Positions 7,607 through 15,577 are shown, counted from the stretch's first letter. The stretch: 16,290 nt of DNA from Bordetella parapertussis (GCA_945903445.1 CAMDNZ010000060.1:1-16290), one strand, 5' to 3'. Notes: generated by a model not told the origin, from the sequence alone. Program-made: numbers and translations.

Positions 7607-8767
7607 TTATTTCTGTGCGGCCATCAGGGCGGTGAACTTGTCGAACAGCACGAGAATGTCGTGCGGACCGGGGCTGGCTTCAGGGTGACCCTGGAAGCAA
7701 AACGCCGGTCGGTCGGTCAGCTCGAAACCCTGCAACGATCCATCGAACAAGGAAACGTGCGTGACACGCGCGTTGGCGGGCAGGCTCTGGGCATCCACCT
7801 CGAAGCCATGGTTCTGGCTGGTGATGAATACGCGCCCCACGTTGACGTCTTGCACCGGGTGGTTGGCACCGTGATGCCCAGTCTTCATCTTGACCGTCTT
7901 GCCGCCCACGGCCAGACCCAGAATCTGATGGCCCAGGCAAATGCCGAACACCGGCAGCTTGCGTTCGAGGAAGACACGGGTCGCAGCGATGGCGTAATCA
8001 CAAGGCTCGGGGTCGCCCGGGCCGTTGGCCAGGAAGACGCCGTCCGGCGACAGCGCTAGCACGTCTTCGGCCGACGTTTGCGCCGGCACCAGCGTGATGC
8101 GGCAACCGCGATCAGCCAACAAACGCAGAATGTTGTGCTTCACGCCAAAATCGTAGGCCACGACGTGATAGGCCGAGGTATCGGGCTGGGTGAAACCTTC
8201 ACCCAACTGCCATGTGCCGTCGATCCAGGTCGCACGCTCTTTCAGCGAGACGGTCTTGGCCAGATCCTGACCGGACATGCCGGGGAAGCTGCGCGCCAAT
8301 TCGACCGCACGGTCGGCGTCTTCGCCCACCAAAATGCAACTGCCCTGCGCACCCGATTCGCGCAAGATACGCGTCAATTTGCGCGTGTCGATGCCGGCGA
8401 TGCCGACCACCCCCTGCCCTTTCAGATACTCCGGCAGCGATGTGGTGGCGCGAAAATTCGACACGCGGGCGGGACAGTCGCGAACGACCAGACCGGCTGC
8501 AAACACCCGGCGCGATTCGACGTCTTCGTCGTTCACGCCAGTATTGCCGATGTGAGGATAAGTCAGCGTAACGGTCTGGCCCGAATAGCTCGGATCCGTC
8601 AGGATTTCCTGATAGCCAGTCATGGCCGTGTTGAACACCACTTCGGCCACGGCATGACCGTCGGCACCGATGGAGATCCCTCGGAAAACGGTGCCGTCCG
8701 CCAAAGCTAGAACTGCAGGAGGAAACCGGTTGGCGTCCTCGGGAAAAAGTTGCGGCAGCACGATCAC
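7607..8767 (-). CDS. carA: Carbamoyl-phosphate synthase, small subunit (glutaminase)
   Basis: CarA hydrolyses glutamine and channels ammonia to CarB. The N-terminal CarA domain (about 1-190, with FNTAMTGYQEILTDPSY and LTYPHIGNTG) precedes a class I glutamine amidotransferase domain. The triad is Cys277 (GICLGHQ), His361 and Glu363 (QGHPEASPG); NGPGDP (248-253) is the usual oxyanion-side loop. The length of 386 residues is normal for the family. The start is a GTG at 8767; a second in-frame GTG two codons later (8761) is better spaced from the GGGG just upstream and could be the true start, changing only two residues. carA heads the carA-carB-SDR operon and is divergent from tal, with 131 bases between them. 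Confidence 0.97.
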   Translation of the reverse strand: MIVLPQLFPEDANRFPPAVLALADGTVFRGISIGADGHAVAEVVFNTAMTGYQEILTDPSYSGQTVTLTYPHIGNTGVNDEDVESRRVFAAGLVVRDCPARVSNFRATTSLPEYLKGQGVVGIAGIDTRKLTRILRESGAQGSCILVGEDADRAVELARSFPGMSGQDLAKTVSLKERATWIDGTWQLGEGFTQPDTSAYHVVAYDFGVKHNILRLLADRGCRITLVPAQTSAEDVLALSPDGVFLANGPGDPEPCDYAIAATRVFLERKLPVFGICLGHQILGLAVGGKTVKMKTGHHGANHPVQDVNVGRVFITSQNHGFEVDAQSLPANARVTHVSLFDGSLQGFELTDRPAFCFQGHPEASPGPHDILVLFDKFTALMAAQK

Positions 8768-8805
8768 ACCCCGAAATAATTAGTTTTCGACAATCAAACC
8801 TTGGA

Positions 8806-8834
8806 AGTATACCCTGCCCGACACATCGTTACAT
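8806..8834 (-). promoter_or_regulatory. Candidate carA promoter
   Basis: On the minus strand a TATACT hexamer (plus 8806-8811) fits a -10 box, with a weak -35 (ATGTAA, plus 8829-8834) 17 bases upstream. It lies about 40 bases before the carA start, in the 131-base gap shared with the divergent tal gene. The call rests on the -10 match only. Confidence 0.35.
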
Positions 8835-8898
8835 TTCTATGACCGTGCCGGGAATGATACGCTGCTCTTCTCCCGCAACAATGTGACGCGATTCCACC

Positions 8899-9858
8899 AT
8901 GTCCAGCCAGCTCGATGCCTTGCGTGCCCACACTACGGTCGTTGCCGATACCGGCGATTTCGAGACCATGCGGGTGCATACCCCAACCGACGCCACCACG
9001 AATCCGTCATTGATTTTGAAGGCGGCGCAAAAGCCTCAGTACACGCCGCTACTGGACACGGTCTTGCAGAATCATCCCGACGCGCCGGCACACGAAGTGT
9101 TGGACCGCCTGCTGGTCGCATTCGGCACCCAGATTTTGAAAATCGTACCGGGCCGAGTATCGACCGAAGTCGATGCCCGCCTGTCGTTCGACACGCGCGC
9201 CAATGTCGAACGCGCCCGGGGCCTGATCGCGCTGTATGAGCAGGCAGGCATGGGGCGCGACCGGGTGTTGATCAAAATCGCTTCGACATGGGAAGGCATT
9301 CAGGCTGCAAAAGTGCTGCAAACCGAAGGCATCCGCTGCAACATGACCTTGTTGTTCTCGCTGCATCAGGCCGTGGCGTGCGCCGAAGCGGGCGTGCAAT
9401 TGATCTCGCCATTCGTGGGCCGGATCTACGACTGGCACAAAGCCCGCGCAGGCAGCAACTGGGTCGAGGCCGAACAAGCCGGTGCACGCGACCCTGGCGT
9501 CGAATCCGTCAGCCGGATTTTTCACTACTACAAGGCACACGGCATCGCGACCGAAATCATGGGGGCGAGCTTTCGCAATGTGGGTCAGATTCTCGCGCTG
9601 TCGGGCTGCGATCTGCTGACGATCAGCCCAGAACTACTCGCACAATTAGGCAGCACCGAAGGTGACGCTCCAGTGCAGTTGCAAGCCGCCGATGCAAAGC
9701 GTCTGGCCCCAGCAGCGATGCGATGCGACGAAGTCACCTTCCGCACCGAAATGAACGACGACGCCATGGCGAGCGACAAGCTGGCCGAAGGCATTCGTAC
9801 CTTCGTAGCGGATGCCGTCAAACTGGATGCGTTGATCCGCGACCGCAAGGCTGCGTAA
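8899..9858 (+). CDS. tal: Transaldolase
   Basis: A 319-residue class I (TalB-type) transaldolase of the non-oxidative pentose phosphate pathway. It moves a dihydroxyacetone unit between sugar phosphates in the cytosol. The TIM-barrel family motifs are all present: Asp17, the signature TDATTNPSL (30-38), Glu90 in VSTEVDAR, the Schiff-base Lys126 in LIKIASTWEG, then CNMTLLFS, SPFVGRIYDW and GASFRN. Length and motifs match the E. coli enzymes closely. The ATG follows the divergent carA by 131 bases; no strong ribosome-binding site is obvious. It converges on recR, with 66 bases of repeat-rich DNA between the stops. Confidence 0.96.
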   Translation: MSSQLDALRAHTTVVADTGDFETMRVHTPTDATTNPSLILKAAQKPQYTPLLDTVLQNHPDAPAHEVLDRLLVAFGTQILKIVPGRVSTEVDARLSFDTRANVERARGLIALYEQAGMGRDRVLIKIASTWEGIQAAKVLQTEGIRCNMTLLFSLHQAVACAEAGVQLISPFVGRIYDWHKARAGSNWVEAEQAGARDPGVESVSRIFHYYKAHGIATEIMGASFRNVGQILALSGCDLLTISPELLAQLGSTEGDAPVQLQAADAKRLAPAAMRCDEVTFRTEMNDDAMASDKLAEGIRTFVADAVKLDALIRDRKAA

Positions 9859-9883
9859 ACATCGCTGCGACCTCGATCGGTCT

Positions 9884-9935
9884 ACCCGGGCGTAACCACC
9901 CGGGCGTTACTAAGCGAGCAGTAACTACGCGTTAC
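9884..9935. repeat. Nested direct and inverted repeats between tal and recR
   Basis: Two 14-bp direct repeats, ACCCGGGCGTAACC and ACCCGGGCGTTACT (9884-9911), carry alternating pentamers GTAAC (9892), GTTAC (9906), GTAAC (9921) and GTTAC (9931). Any neighbouring pair can form a stem; the best is GTTACT (9906-9911) with AGTAAC (9920-9925). The array runs into the recR stop. Lying between convergent genes, it may help end transcription in both directions, but there is no T-run typical of an intrinsic terminator. Confidence 0.5.
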
Positions 9936-10536
9936 GGCGTTCCATCAACGCCCACGCGATGGTGCCTGCGTCGACATACTCCAACTCGCCGCCTGCGGGC
10001 ACGCCGCGCGCCAGACGCGTCACCTTCAAGCCGCGATCGGCTAAGGCTTCGGCCAACAGGTGGGCGGTTGTCTCGCCCTCGGCGGTGAAATTGGTGGCCA
10101 GGATGACCTCCTGCACCACCCCGTCGCAGGCGCGCGCCACGACCCTGTCGAAATCGAGTTCGTTCGCGCCGATGCCTTCCAGCGGCGCGACCCGCCCCAT
10201 CAACACGTAGTACAAGCCGCGATAACCATGACTGCCTTCGATGGTGTGCTGGTCGGCAGGTGTCTCGACGATGCACAAGACGGCAGGATCGCGACGCGGG
10301 TTGAGGCAAGTCGAACAGATTTTTTCTTCGGTAAACGAGTTGCATCGATCGCAGTGCCGCAGCCGCGCCACTGCCAGAGTGAGCGATTGCCCCAAGACCT
10401 GCGCCCCCTGAACGTCATGCTGCAACAGGTGATACGCCATGCGGCGAGCCGAGCGCACGCCTACGCCAGGTAAGCGGCGTAGGGCGTCGATGAGCGTCAT
10501 CAATGGTTCGGGTTCGGGCAGGCTGGGTTCGGCCAT
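9925..10536 (-). CDS. recR: Recombination mediator protein RecR
   Basis: RecR acts with RecF and RecO to load RecA on gapped single-stranded DNA. The 203 residues show the expected order: a helix-hairpin-helix (LIDALRRLPGVGVRSARRMA, from about 15), a four-Cys zinc module with Cys62, Cys65, Cys74 and Cys77 (CDRC...CSTC), then a Toprim domain from about 85 (CIVETPADQHTIE) through ATNFTAEGETTA. It starts 22 bases after the ybaB stop and is the last gene of dnaX-ybaB-recR. An internal ATG at codon 13 (MTLIDAL) would give a start nearer to that of many homologues; neither start has a strong ribosome-binding site, so the start is uncertain by 12 residues. Confidence 0.95.
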   Translation of the reverse strand: MAEPSLPEPEPLMTLIDALRRLPGVGVRSARRMAYHLLQHDVQGAQVLGQSLTLAVARLRHCDRCNSFTEEKICSTCLNPRRDPAVLCIVETPADQHTIEGSHGYRGLYYVLMGRVAPLEGIGANELDFDRVVARACDGVVQEVILATNFTAEGETTAHLLAEALADRGLKVTRLARGVPAGGELEYVDAGTIAWALMERRNA

Positions 10537-10558
10537 CGTTGTCGCGACTGACCGTTGA

Positions 10559-10885
10559 TCAGAACGGAAACTTCATGCCCGGGGGCATGGGCATACCCGC
10601 CGTCACGCCAGCCATCTTCTGTTGCGAAGTGGCCTCGACCTTGCGCAGCGCGTCGTTGAGGGCGGCAGCCACCAAGTCTTCCAACATGTCTTTGTCGTCG
10701 GCCAACAGGCTGGGATCGATCTGAACGCGCTTGACGTCATGACGGCACGTGATGCTGACTTTGACCAGACCGCCACCGGAAACACCATCGACGACGATGT
10801 CAGCCAGCGCTTCCTGCGCCTTTTTCATGTTGTCCTGCACTTGCTGCGCCTGGCGCATCAGACCGGCGAGTTGTCCTTTCATCAT
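10559..10885 (-). CDS. ybaB: YbaB/EbfC family nucleoid-associated protein
   Basis: A 108-residue member of the small YbaB/EbfC family of dimeric DNA-binding proteins. It opens with the typical MMKGQLAGLMRQAQQVQ helix, has the conserved GGGLVKV strand (about 37-43) and ends in the usual Met/Pro/Phe-rich tail (MPMPPGMKFPF). It sits between dnaX and recR, the standard neighbourhood, 57 bases after dnaX. An AGGA lies about 10 bases before the first of two adjacent ATG codons; the second ATG may be used. Its cellular role is not settled; nucleoid binding is inferred from the family. Confidence 0.94.
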   Translation of the reverse strand: MMKGQLAGLMRQAQQVQDNMKKAQEALADIVVDGVSGGGLVKVSITCRHDVKRVQIDPSLLADDKDMLEDLVAAALNDALRKVEATSQQKMAGVTAGMPMPPGMKFPF

Positions 10886-10942
10886 GGTGAGAAGTCCTGG
10901 TTGTGTGGATGAGGAATGCGATCGAGAGATACTCGTCGGCCA

Positions 10943-13222
10943 TTAAGCCCGAGCACTCTGCTCGACATGGCGAATGGAGGCCGGCACGACCTGCGCACCG
11001 AAGTCAGCCACTAGCGTCTGCACGAACGGGTCGGCGGCTACGGCATCTTCGGCGGCAGCTTGGTTGGCTGCTTTGACGGATTCTGCCACGGCATGCGCGG
11101 TGGCGTCGCCTGTCACGCCGACGGCCACGTCGAGGCGCAGGCTTTGGCCGAAATGCTCGCACAGCACGGTTTCCAACCTGAGCTTGCTGGCACTATCGGC
11201 CAGGGTGCGAACCGCCACACGCAAACGAACGGTGCCATGGTCGGCGCTTTGCCATTCGGATTGGCGTGCCAGCTCGGCAGCCAGACCGGTTACCGGTAAT
11301 GCAGCGGCCAATTCGGGCCAGGCCTCGGCCGTCATCTCGGTGACACGGGGCGTGCGCTTACGAACGGCACGGCTTGCAGGCGGTGGCGTGGCAATCACAG
11401 GGCCTGCCACCGATACCGGCATTACCGCATCGGCGGCATCGCCCAGCAGTGTCTCGAATTCGTCGTCATCGTCGCCCGTGGCCATGTAACGACCGGCGTC
11501 CGCGCCTTGGGCGTCGTCGGGAATGGCTTCGTTCAGCCAACTGGGCACATCGTCGGTCGGCTCGGATTGAGATCGAGCTGCGGGCAACGAAGCGGGAGCA
11601 TGTGGCAAAACGGGTACAGCCAGCGAAACTTCGGCAGACGCCATTGGCTCAGGCACGACGGCCTCGGTGACGACCGCCGCGAACAACGACTCACGCGAGG
11701 ATTCAGATCGCGGTTGAGGCGGCAAGATCGCCGTAGCCGAGGACGATACGGTAGACACGGCGTCGACGGGCACGGCGTCGATAGCGGCTGCGACCGGCGT
11801 GTCGTTCGAGTCGAGTGAACGCGTTGAGGACGATCCCGTATCCCACGGCGGCGGCTCGGTGCTACGCACGCCAGTCGTCGATCGCGCCTGCACAGGCTGC
11901 TGAGGAGCAGATTCTTGCAGCACGGGAGGAATATGCGCAAGCGACGATCTGGGCGCCGACGACGCTACTCGATTCGGCGACTGAGCAGGCTGCAATACCG
12001 CAGACACCTGAGAAGGCGCCGTCGATGCCCCAACAGAAGCCAAACCCGCAGCAGATGGCACTGTCGCAGTTGCAGCAGCCTCCGCGTCGGTGCCCGGCAC
12101 CTTAATCGCAGGCAAGACGATTGGCTCGACCGGACCGGCCTGCGCAACCAGCGACAGCATGCGTAGGCAAGCCATGACAAACCCAGCGTACTCGTCGGGT
12201 GCGAGCGCCAATTCGGCGCGGCTGTGTACGGCTATCGAATAAAACAATTGAAGCACGTCGGGATGCAATTCACCCGCCAGCGCGACGATATCCGCGGCCA
12301 GGGGATCGGTCGAATCCAGCGCGCCAGGCACCCGCTGGGCGACAGCCACGCGCGACAATAAGGTCGACACATCGGCCAAGGCCCCGGAATAGGACAAACC
12401 ACGCGTGGCCAACTCGTCGGCCACTTCCAGCACGGCACCTGCCGAACCCGCCGACAAGGCACGCAGCAAACGCACCAGATGGCGCTGATCGATGGTGCCC
12501 AACATGCCGCGAACGGCATCTTCAGTCACCTGGCCCGCGCTATAGGCAATAGCTTGATCGGTTAACGACAAAGCGTCCCGCATCGAGCCGCCCGCGGCCT
12601 GCGCCAACAAACGCAATGCCGGCGTCTCGCCCGGAATGTTTTCTTCGCCCAAGACCTGGGTTAGGTGATCGACGATGGCATCCGGCGGCATCTGTTTCAG
12701 GTTGAACTGAAGACAACGCGACAGCACAGTGACGGGAATTTTTTGCGGATCAGTGGTGGCCAGAATGAACTTGACGTGGGATGGCGGCTCTTCCAAGGTC
12801 TTGAGCATCGCGTTGAAGGCATGCCCCGTCAACATGTGTACTTCGTCGATCATGTAGACCTTGAAGCGGCCCGCGCCCGGCGCATAGACGGCCTGCTCCA
12901 ACAACTGCGTCATCTCGTCCACGCCTCGATTGGACGCGGCGTCCAATTCGACGTAATCGATATACCGGCCCGAGTCGATCTCGGTACAGGCCTGACACAC
13001 GCCACAAGGTTTGGAGGTGATGCCGGTATGGCAGTTCAAGGACTTGGCCAGAATGCGCGACAGCGTGGTCTTGCCGACCCCCCGGGTGCCCGTGAATAGC
13101 CAGGCATGGTGCAGCCGTTGGGAGTCCAGCGCATGCGTAAGCGCACGCACGACGTGGTCTTGCCCGATGAGGGTATCGAACGATCGCGGCCGGTACTTGC
13201 GGGCCAGTACAAGATAGGTCAT
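10943..13222 (-). CDS. dnaX: DNA polymerase III subunits gamma/tau
   Basis: The clamp-loader ATPase that links polymerase cores and helicase at the replication fork. I start it at ATG 13222 (MTYLVLARKYRPRSF, 759 residues), because that sequence is the family N-terminus; an upstream TTG frame start at 13285 has no support. Motifs are Walker A GTRGVGKT (45-52), zinc-binding Cys64, Cys73, Cys76 and Cys79, Walker B MIDEVH (124-129), sensor 1 ATTDP with SRC (155-170) and the sensor 2 region GSMRDALSLTDQAI. A long Ala/Ser/Pro/Val-rich linker follows, then the tau C-terminal domain (from about PVTGLAAELARQ) that binds polymerase and helicase. No A-AAA-AAG slippery heptamer is visible, so a gamma form made as in E. 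coli is not apparent. ffs lies upstream; ybaB and recR follow. Confidence 0.96.
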   Translation of the reverse strand: MTYLVLARKYRPRSFDTLIGQDHVVRALTHALDSQRLHHAWLFTGTRGVGKTTLSRILAKSLNCHTGITSKPCGVCQACTEIDSGRYIDYVELDAASNRGVDEMTQLLEQAVYAPGAGRFKVYMIDEVHMLTGHAFNAMLKTLEEPPSHVKFILATTDPQKIPVTVLSRCLQFNLKQMPPDAIVDHLTQVLGEENIPGETPALRLLAQAAGGSMRDALSLTDQAIAYSAGQVTEDAVRGMLGTIDQRHLVRLLRALSAGSAGAVLEVADELATRGLSYSGALADVSTLLSRVAVAQRVPGALDSTDPLAADIVALAGELHPDVLQLFYSIAVHSRAELALAPDEYAGFVMACLRMLSLVAQAGPVEPIVLPAIKVPGTDAEAAATATVPSAAGLASVGASTAPSQVSAVLQPAQSPNRVASSAPRSSLAHIPPVLQESAPQQPVQARSTTGVRSTEPPPWDTGSSSTRSLDSNDTPVAAAIDAVPVDAVSTVSSSATAILPPQPRSESSRESLFAAVVTEAVVPEPMASAEVSLAVPVLPHAPASLPAARSQSEPTDDVPSWLNEAIPDDAQGADAGRYMATGDDDDEFETLLGDAADAVMPVSVAGPVIATPPPASRAVRKRTPRVTEMTAEAWPELAAALPVTGLAAELARQSEWQSADHGTVRLRVAVRTLADSASKLRLETVLCEHFGQSLRLDVAVGVTGDATAHAVAESVKAANQAAAEDAVAADPFVQTLVADFGAQVVPASIRHVEQSARA

Positions 13223-13442
13223 GGGGCGATTGTAGAGCGTAACGGGACGGAATCGGGACAGCCTACGCGGGCAAAGCGATTGCAAGGCTCACGCGAAACC
13301 GATAAACAGCGAAACAAGCACGGCGATAGTGCGTGAAACAGGCGCGACCACACCATAGCAGGAACAAACGACGCAATGAAAAATCGGGGGGGAGGAAAAA
13401 CAGAAGCTGCGAGAAGACGCGGCCATGCCGGAGGCGGGAGAG
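13223..13442. other. Leader region between ffs and dnaX
   Basis: About 220 bases separate the 3' end of 4.5S RNA from dnaX. I see no gene. A short T-run on the minus strand (TTTTT, plus about 13396-13400) lies some 45 bases past ffs, but the hairpin before it is weak, so the site of ffs termination is unclear. The ribosome-binding site before the dnaX ATG is poor. Confidence 0.4.
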
Positions 13443-13540
13443 AGGCGAGCCTTACTTCGGCACTGCTCCTGAGCGACTGTGGCTGCTTCGTTCCCGACCT
13501 GACCAGATTCACCGCCGGACCATGCGAAGGGGCCCGCCAG
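13443..13540 (-). ncRNA. ffs: 4.5S RNA (bacterial small SRP RNA)
   Basis: The minus strand contains GGTCAGGTCGGGAACGAAGC followed by AGCC, the conserved domain IV apical region of SRP RNA that binds Ffh (E. coli GGTCAGGTCCGGAAGGAAGC). The ends pair: GGCGGGCC near the 5' end (plus 13531-13538) is fully complementary, with one G-U pair, to GGCTCGCC near the 3' end (plus about 13443-13450), closing a rod of about 100 nucleotides as expected. With Ffh and FtsY it targets membrane proteins to the translocon. An extended -10 promoter lies just upstream. Location before dnaX is common in proteobacteria. Ends are uncertain by a few bases. Confidence 0.93.
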
Positions 13541-13545
13541 CCGAG

Positions 13546-13554
13546 ATTCTATCA
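13546..13554 (-). promoter_or_regulatory. Extended -10 promoter of ffs
   Basis: On the minus strand TGATAGAAT (plus 13546-13554) is a TG-n-TAGAAT extended -10, placing the start about 7 bases downstream, near 13539, exactly where the pairing of the SRP RNA ends suggests. No good -35 is seen, which is tolerated with extended -10 elements. Confidence 0.6.
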
Positions 13555-13596
13555 AATTCGGCCACATCGCGCCTGAACGCCCAACACCTCTTGCCG

Positions 13597-13878
13597 TCAA
13601 AATCCACAGAGCGCGGCGACGGCCTCCCAATTGATCGCCATCTCAGGCGACAAGTAGGCGAGAAAACCCAGCACCAATACACCCGCCAGCCCGAAACCTG
13701 CCGCCCAACGACCCAAGTTGCCACGAGGCCAGAAAACAGGGGCAGTCGAAACGATCGATGTAGTCGATGCAGTCGATGCAGTCGATGCAGTCGATGCAGC
13801 TGAGGACGCGGCGGCGCAGGCGAGTTCCGACAACTTAGCTTGCGTTGTCCGATCCGGCTGGGAAACGCCAGTAGGCAT
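13597..13878 (-). CDS. Small single-pass membrane protein of unknown function
   Basis: A 93-residue protein I cannot name. The N-terminal half is Ala/Ser/Thr-rich, with tandem Ala-Ser-Thr units (about 27-39). A basic stretch (PRGNLGR) precedes one transmembrane helix (about 58-76, AAGFGLAGVLVLGFLAYL), then SPEMAINWEAVAALCGF to the end. The start is supported by GGAG five bases upstream of the ATG. The tripeptide units come from a 9-bp tandem repeat (13763-13798). It lies between an MFS transporter gene and ffs on the same strand; no functional link to either is evident. The predicted topology is N-terminus inside, by the positive-inside rule. Confidence 0.7.
   Translation of the reverse strand: MPTGVSQPDRTTQAKLSELACAAASSAASTASTASTASTTSIVSTAPVFWPRGNLGRWAAGFGLAGVLVLGFLAYLSPEMAINWEAVAALCGF
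13754..13798. repeat. 9-bp tandem repeat, GTCGATGCA x4 plus one degenerate copy
   Basis: Four perfect copies of GTCGATGCA run from 13763 to 13798, with a diverged copy (ATCGATGTA) at 13754-13762. On the minus strand they encode Ala-Ser-Thr units in the small membrane protein. Because the unit is three codons long, copy changes would alter length without shifting the frame. Confidence 0.9.
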
Positions 13879-13969
13879 AAATACTCCATGTGAGCATGGA
13901 TAAGCTCGGCGACTTGATGACTGATGGTATTAACGACCCAAACATCTGCCCTTTTGATTCAAGAACGCT

Positions 13970-15169
13970 TCAAGCCGTCGCTGCCGCTTGCAGTAACGGC
14001 TTCTCGCGCACCGGCAGACATAGGGCAGCGGCAACAAGTGCCAGGACCACGCCTGCCCACCACATCAAATCGTAATTGCCGGTGATGCCATACAAATAAC
14101 CACCGAGCCAAACGCCTGCGAAGCTGCCGACCTGATGGCCTAGAAACACGATGCCCGACAGCGTCGCCGCATACCGAAATCCGTAGATCTGACCGATCAA
14201 GCCCTGCGTCAGCGGAACAGTGCCGAGCCAGAACACGCCCATCCATGCCGCGAATATATATAAAACGACGGGAGTCAGCGGCATGAACAAAATCAGCACG
14301 ATGCCAAAGGCACGCAGGAAATATACCGCAGCCAGCAAGTTCTTCTTGCTGTATTGTCCGCCCAGCTTGCCTGCTCCGAAAGAGCCGAACACGTTGAATA
14401 ATCCGATCAGCGCGATGGCGGTGGCGCCATGACCAGCGTTCAAGCCCTGATCGGTGACGAAAGCCGGAAGATGCAAAGTGATGAACGCAGTATGGAAGCC
14501 GCAGACAAAATAACTCCAGAACAGCAAATGGAACGAGCCATCGGCGAACGCCTCTTTGACCGCAACCGCCAAAGACTGCTGACCCACGCTCGCTTCAGGT
14601 TTGCCACGCAAATAAAACGCCAAAGGAATACTAGCGGCAATGAACAAGGACAAAATCCACAGCGCACCGGACCATTCTTGTGCGCCGATGAGCGCCTGTC
14701 CGGTAGGCACGATCAAAAACTGACCGAGCGAACCACCCGCGCTGGCGATGCCCATGACGGTGCTACGCGATGCCGGCGGCACGGCACGGGCCAGCACGGG
14801 CAAAACGACCGGAAATGTCACCCCGGCCTGACCAATACCAACCAACACCCCGGCCGTCATATACAACTGAAACTCCGTTTCCGCCCCCCGCATACCCAGT
14901 AATCCGAGCGCATACAGGCCAGCCCCCAGAACAATAGTCCGACCGGCACCAAAGCGGTCGGCCATCATACCCATGGCGATACACGCCGCGCCCCACACTA
15001 GATTCTGAATGGCGAACGCCATCGAAAACACGTCGCGGCCCCAGCCATTATCCAAACCCATCGGCTGCATGAACAGGCCGAAGGTGGCCCGCACCCCCAT
15101 AGCCAATAAAACGACGAGTGTGCCTATGGCAACGGTGCGTACGGCGTGCTGGGAAGCGGGGGCGTTCAT
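13970..15169 (-). CDS. Major facilitator superfamily transporter
   Basis: A 399-residue inner-membrane protein with about 12 hydrophobic segments. It carries the MFS motif A after the second helix (MADRFGAGR, 69-77) and a matching half-repeat loop (GKLGGQYSKKN). The style, with MGVRATFGLFM in helix 1, resembles the monocarboxylate/oxalate-formate-type branch, but the substrate cannot be read from the sequence. I chose ATG 15169 (MNAPASQ) rather than the frame's first ATG at 15259: AGGA lies about seven bases upstream and the extra 30 residues are Pro/Ser/Arg-rich, not membrane-like. It is a single-gene unit, divergent from tRNA-Arg, with a palindrome near 15251-15265 that may be an operator. 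Confidence 0.9.
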   Translation of the reverse strand: MNAPASQHAVRTVAIGTLVVLLAMGVRATFGLFMQPMGLDNGWGRDVFSMAFAIQNLVWGAACIAMGMMADRFGAGRTIVLGAGLYALGLLGMRGAETEFQLYMTAGVLVGIGQAGVTFPVVLPVLARAVPPASRSTVMGIASAGGSLGQFLIVPTGQALIGAQEWSGALWILSLFIAASIPLAFYLRGKPEASVGQQSLAVAVKEAFADGSFHLLFWSYFVCGFHTAFITLHLPAFVTDQGLNAGHGATAIALIGLFNVFGSFGAGKLGGQYSKKNLLAAVYFLRAFGIVLILFMPLTPVVLYIFAAWMGVFWLGTVPLTQGLIGQIYGFRYAATLSGIVFLGHQVGSFAGVWLGGYLYGITGNYDLMWWAGVVLALVAAALCLPVREKPLLQAAATA

Positions 15170-15250
15170 AAGGCGTCCTGTAGAGACAGCCGGGGGGTGG
15201 GTTATCGGCCTCGATGCGGGCTGACCGGCAGTGTCCGATCTTAATCCAGC

Positions 15251-15265
15251 ATCATTCAAAATGAT
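15251..15265. promoter_or_regulatory. Palindrome upstream of the MFS gene, possible operator
   Basis: ATCATT-CAA-AATGAT is a perfect 6-bp inverted repeat with a 3-base centre, about 80 bases before the transporter start in an AT-rich island of otherwise GC-rich DNA. The size and symmetry suit a dimeric regulator. No regulator gene is adjacent, so the partner is unknown. Confidence 0.4.
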
Positions 15266-15300
15266 TCATATAGTCTGGACAATATCGAGGACATTTGCGC

Positions 15301-15328
15301 TTATCCAGCTCGTCAACCGGTGTAGAAT
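15301..15328 (+). promoter_or_regulatory. Candidate tRNA-Arg promoter
   Basis: TAGAAT at 15323-15328 fits a -10 box, with TTATCC (15301-15306) as a weak -35 at 16-base spacing. The mature tRNA begins about 39 bases after it, a normal 5' leader distance. Confidence 0.5.
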
Positions 15329-15366
15329 TCTGGCCACGCCGCCCACAGCGTCGGCGTCTGGCCCGC

Positions 15367-15441
15367 GTCCCTGTAGTTCAACGGATAGAACAAGAACCTC
15401 CTAAGTTCTAGATACAGGTTCGATTCCTGTCGGGGACGCCA
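15367..15441 (+). tRNA. tRNA-Arg (anticodon CCU)
   Basis: A complete cloverleaf. The acceptor GTCCCTG (15367-15373) pairs with CGGGGAC (15431-15437), including one T-G pair, followed by discriminator G and an encoded CCA (15439-15441). The D-arm is TAGTTCAACGGATAGAAC-like. The anticodon stem AGAAC/GTTCT encloses CTCCTAA with anticodon CCT. The T-arm has GGTTCGATTCC. It reads AGG codons. This tRNA is a known integration site for mobile islands in some bacteria, but I see no integrase or repeated 3' tRNA end downstream in the window. Confidence 0.97.
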
Positions 15442-15549
15442 CCTAATACCCATCTGCGCATCGCACTTCGCCGCCGCGTCGTGGTTCGACTGCCCCGTTC
15501 TTCGGATCCCCATTACACGAAAACCCTATTTTTGGGAATGTTACTGATG

Positions 15550-15577
15550 TTTCGATTCCGCACACATTGTGGATAAT
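15550..15577 (+). promoter_or_regulatory. Candidate promoter of the penicillin-binding-protein gene
   Basis: GATAAT (15572-15577) with TTTCGA (15550-15555) at 16-base spacing is the best sigma70-like match in the 257 bases between the tRNA and the start at 15699. Nothing else is evident in that gap. Confidence 0.35.

Noticed and set aside
13289..13630. A 113-codon minus-strand frame upstream of dnaX
   Set aside because: It overlaps the 4.5S RNA gene and lacks protein motifs; the SRP RNA explains this stretch.
15367..15520. tRNA-Arg(CCU) as an attachment site of a genomic island
   Set aside because: No integrase, no repeat of the tRNA 3' end and no compositional change downstream in the window.
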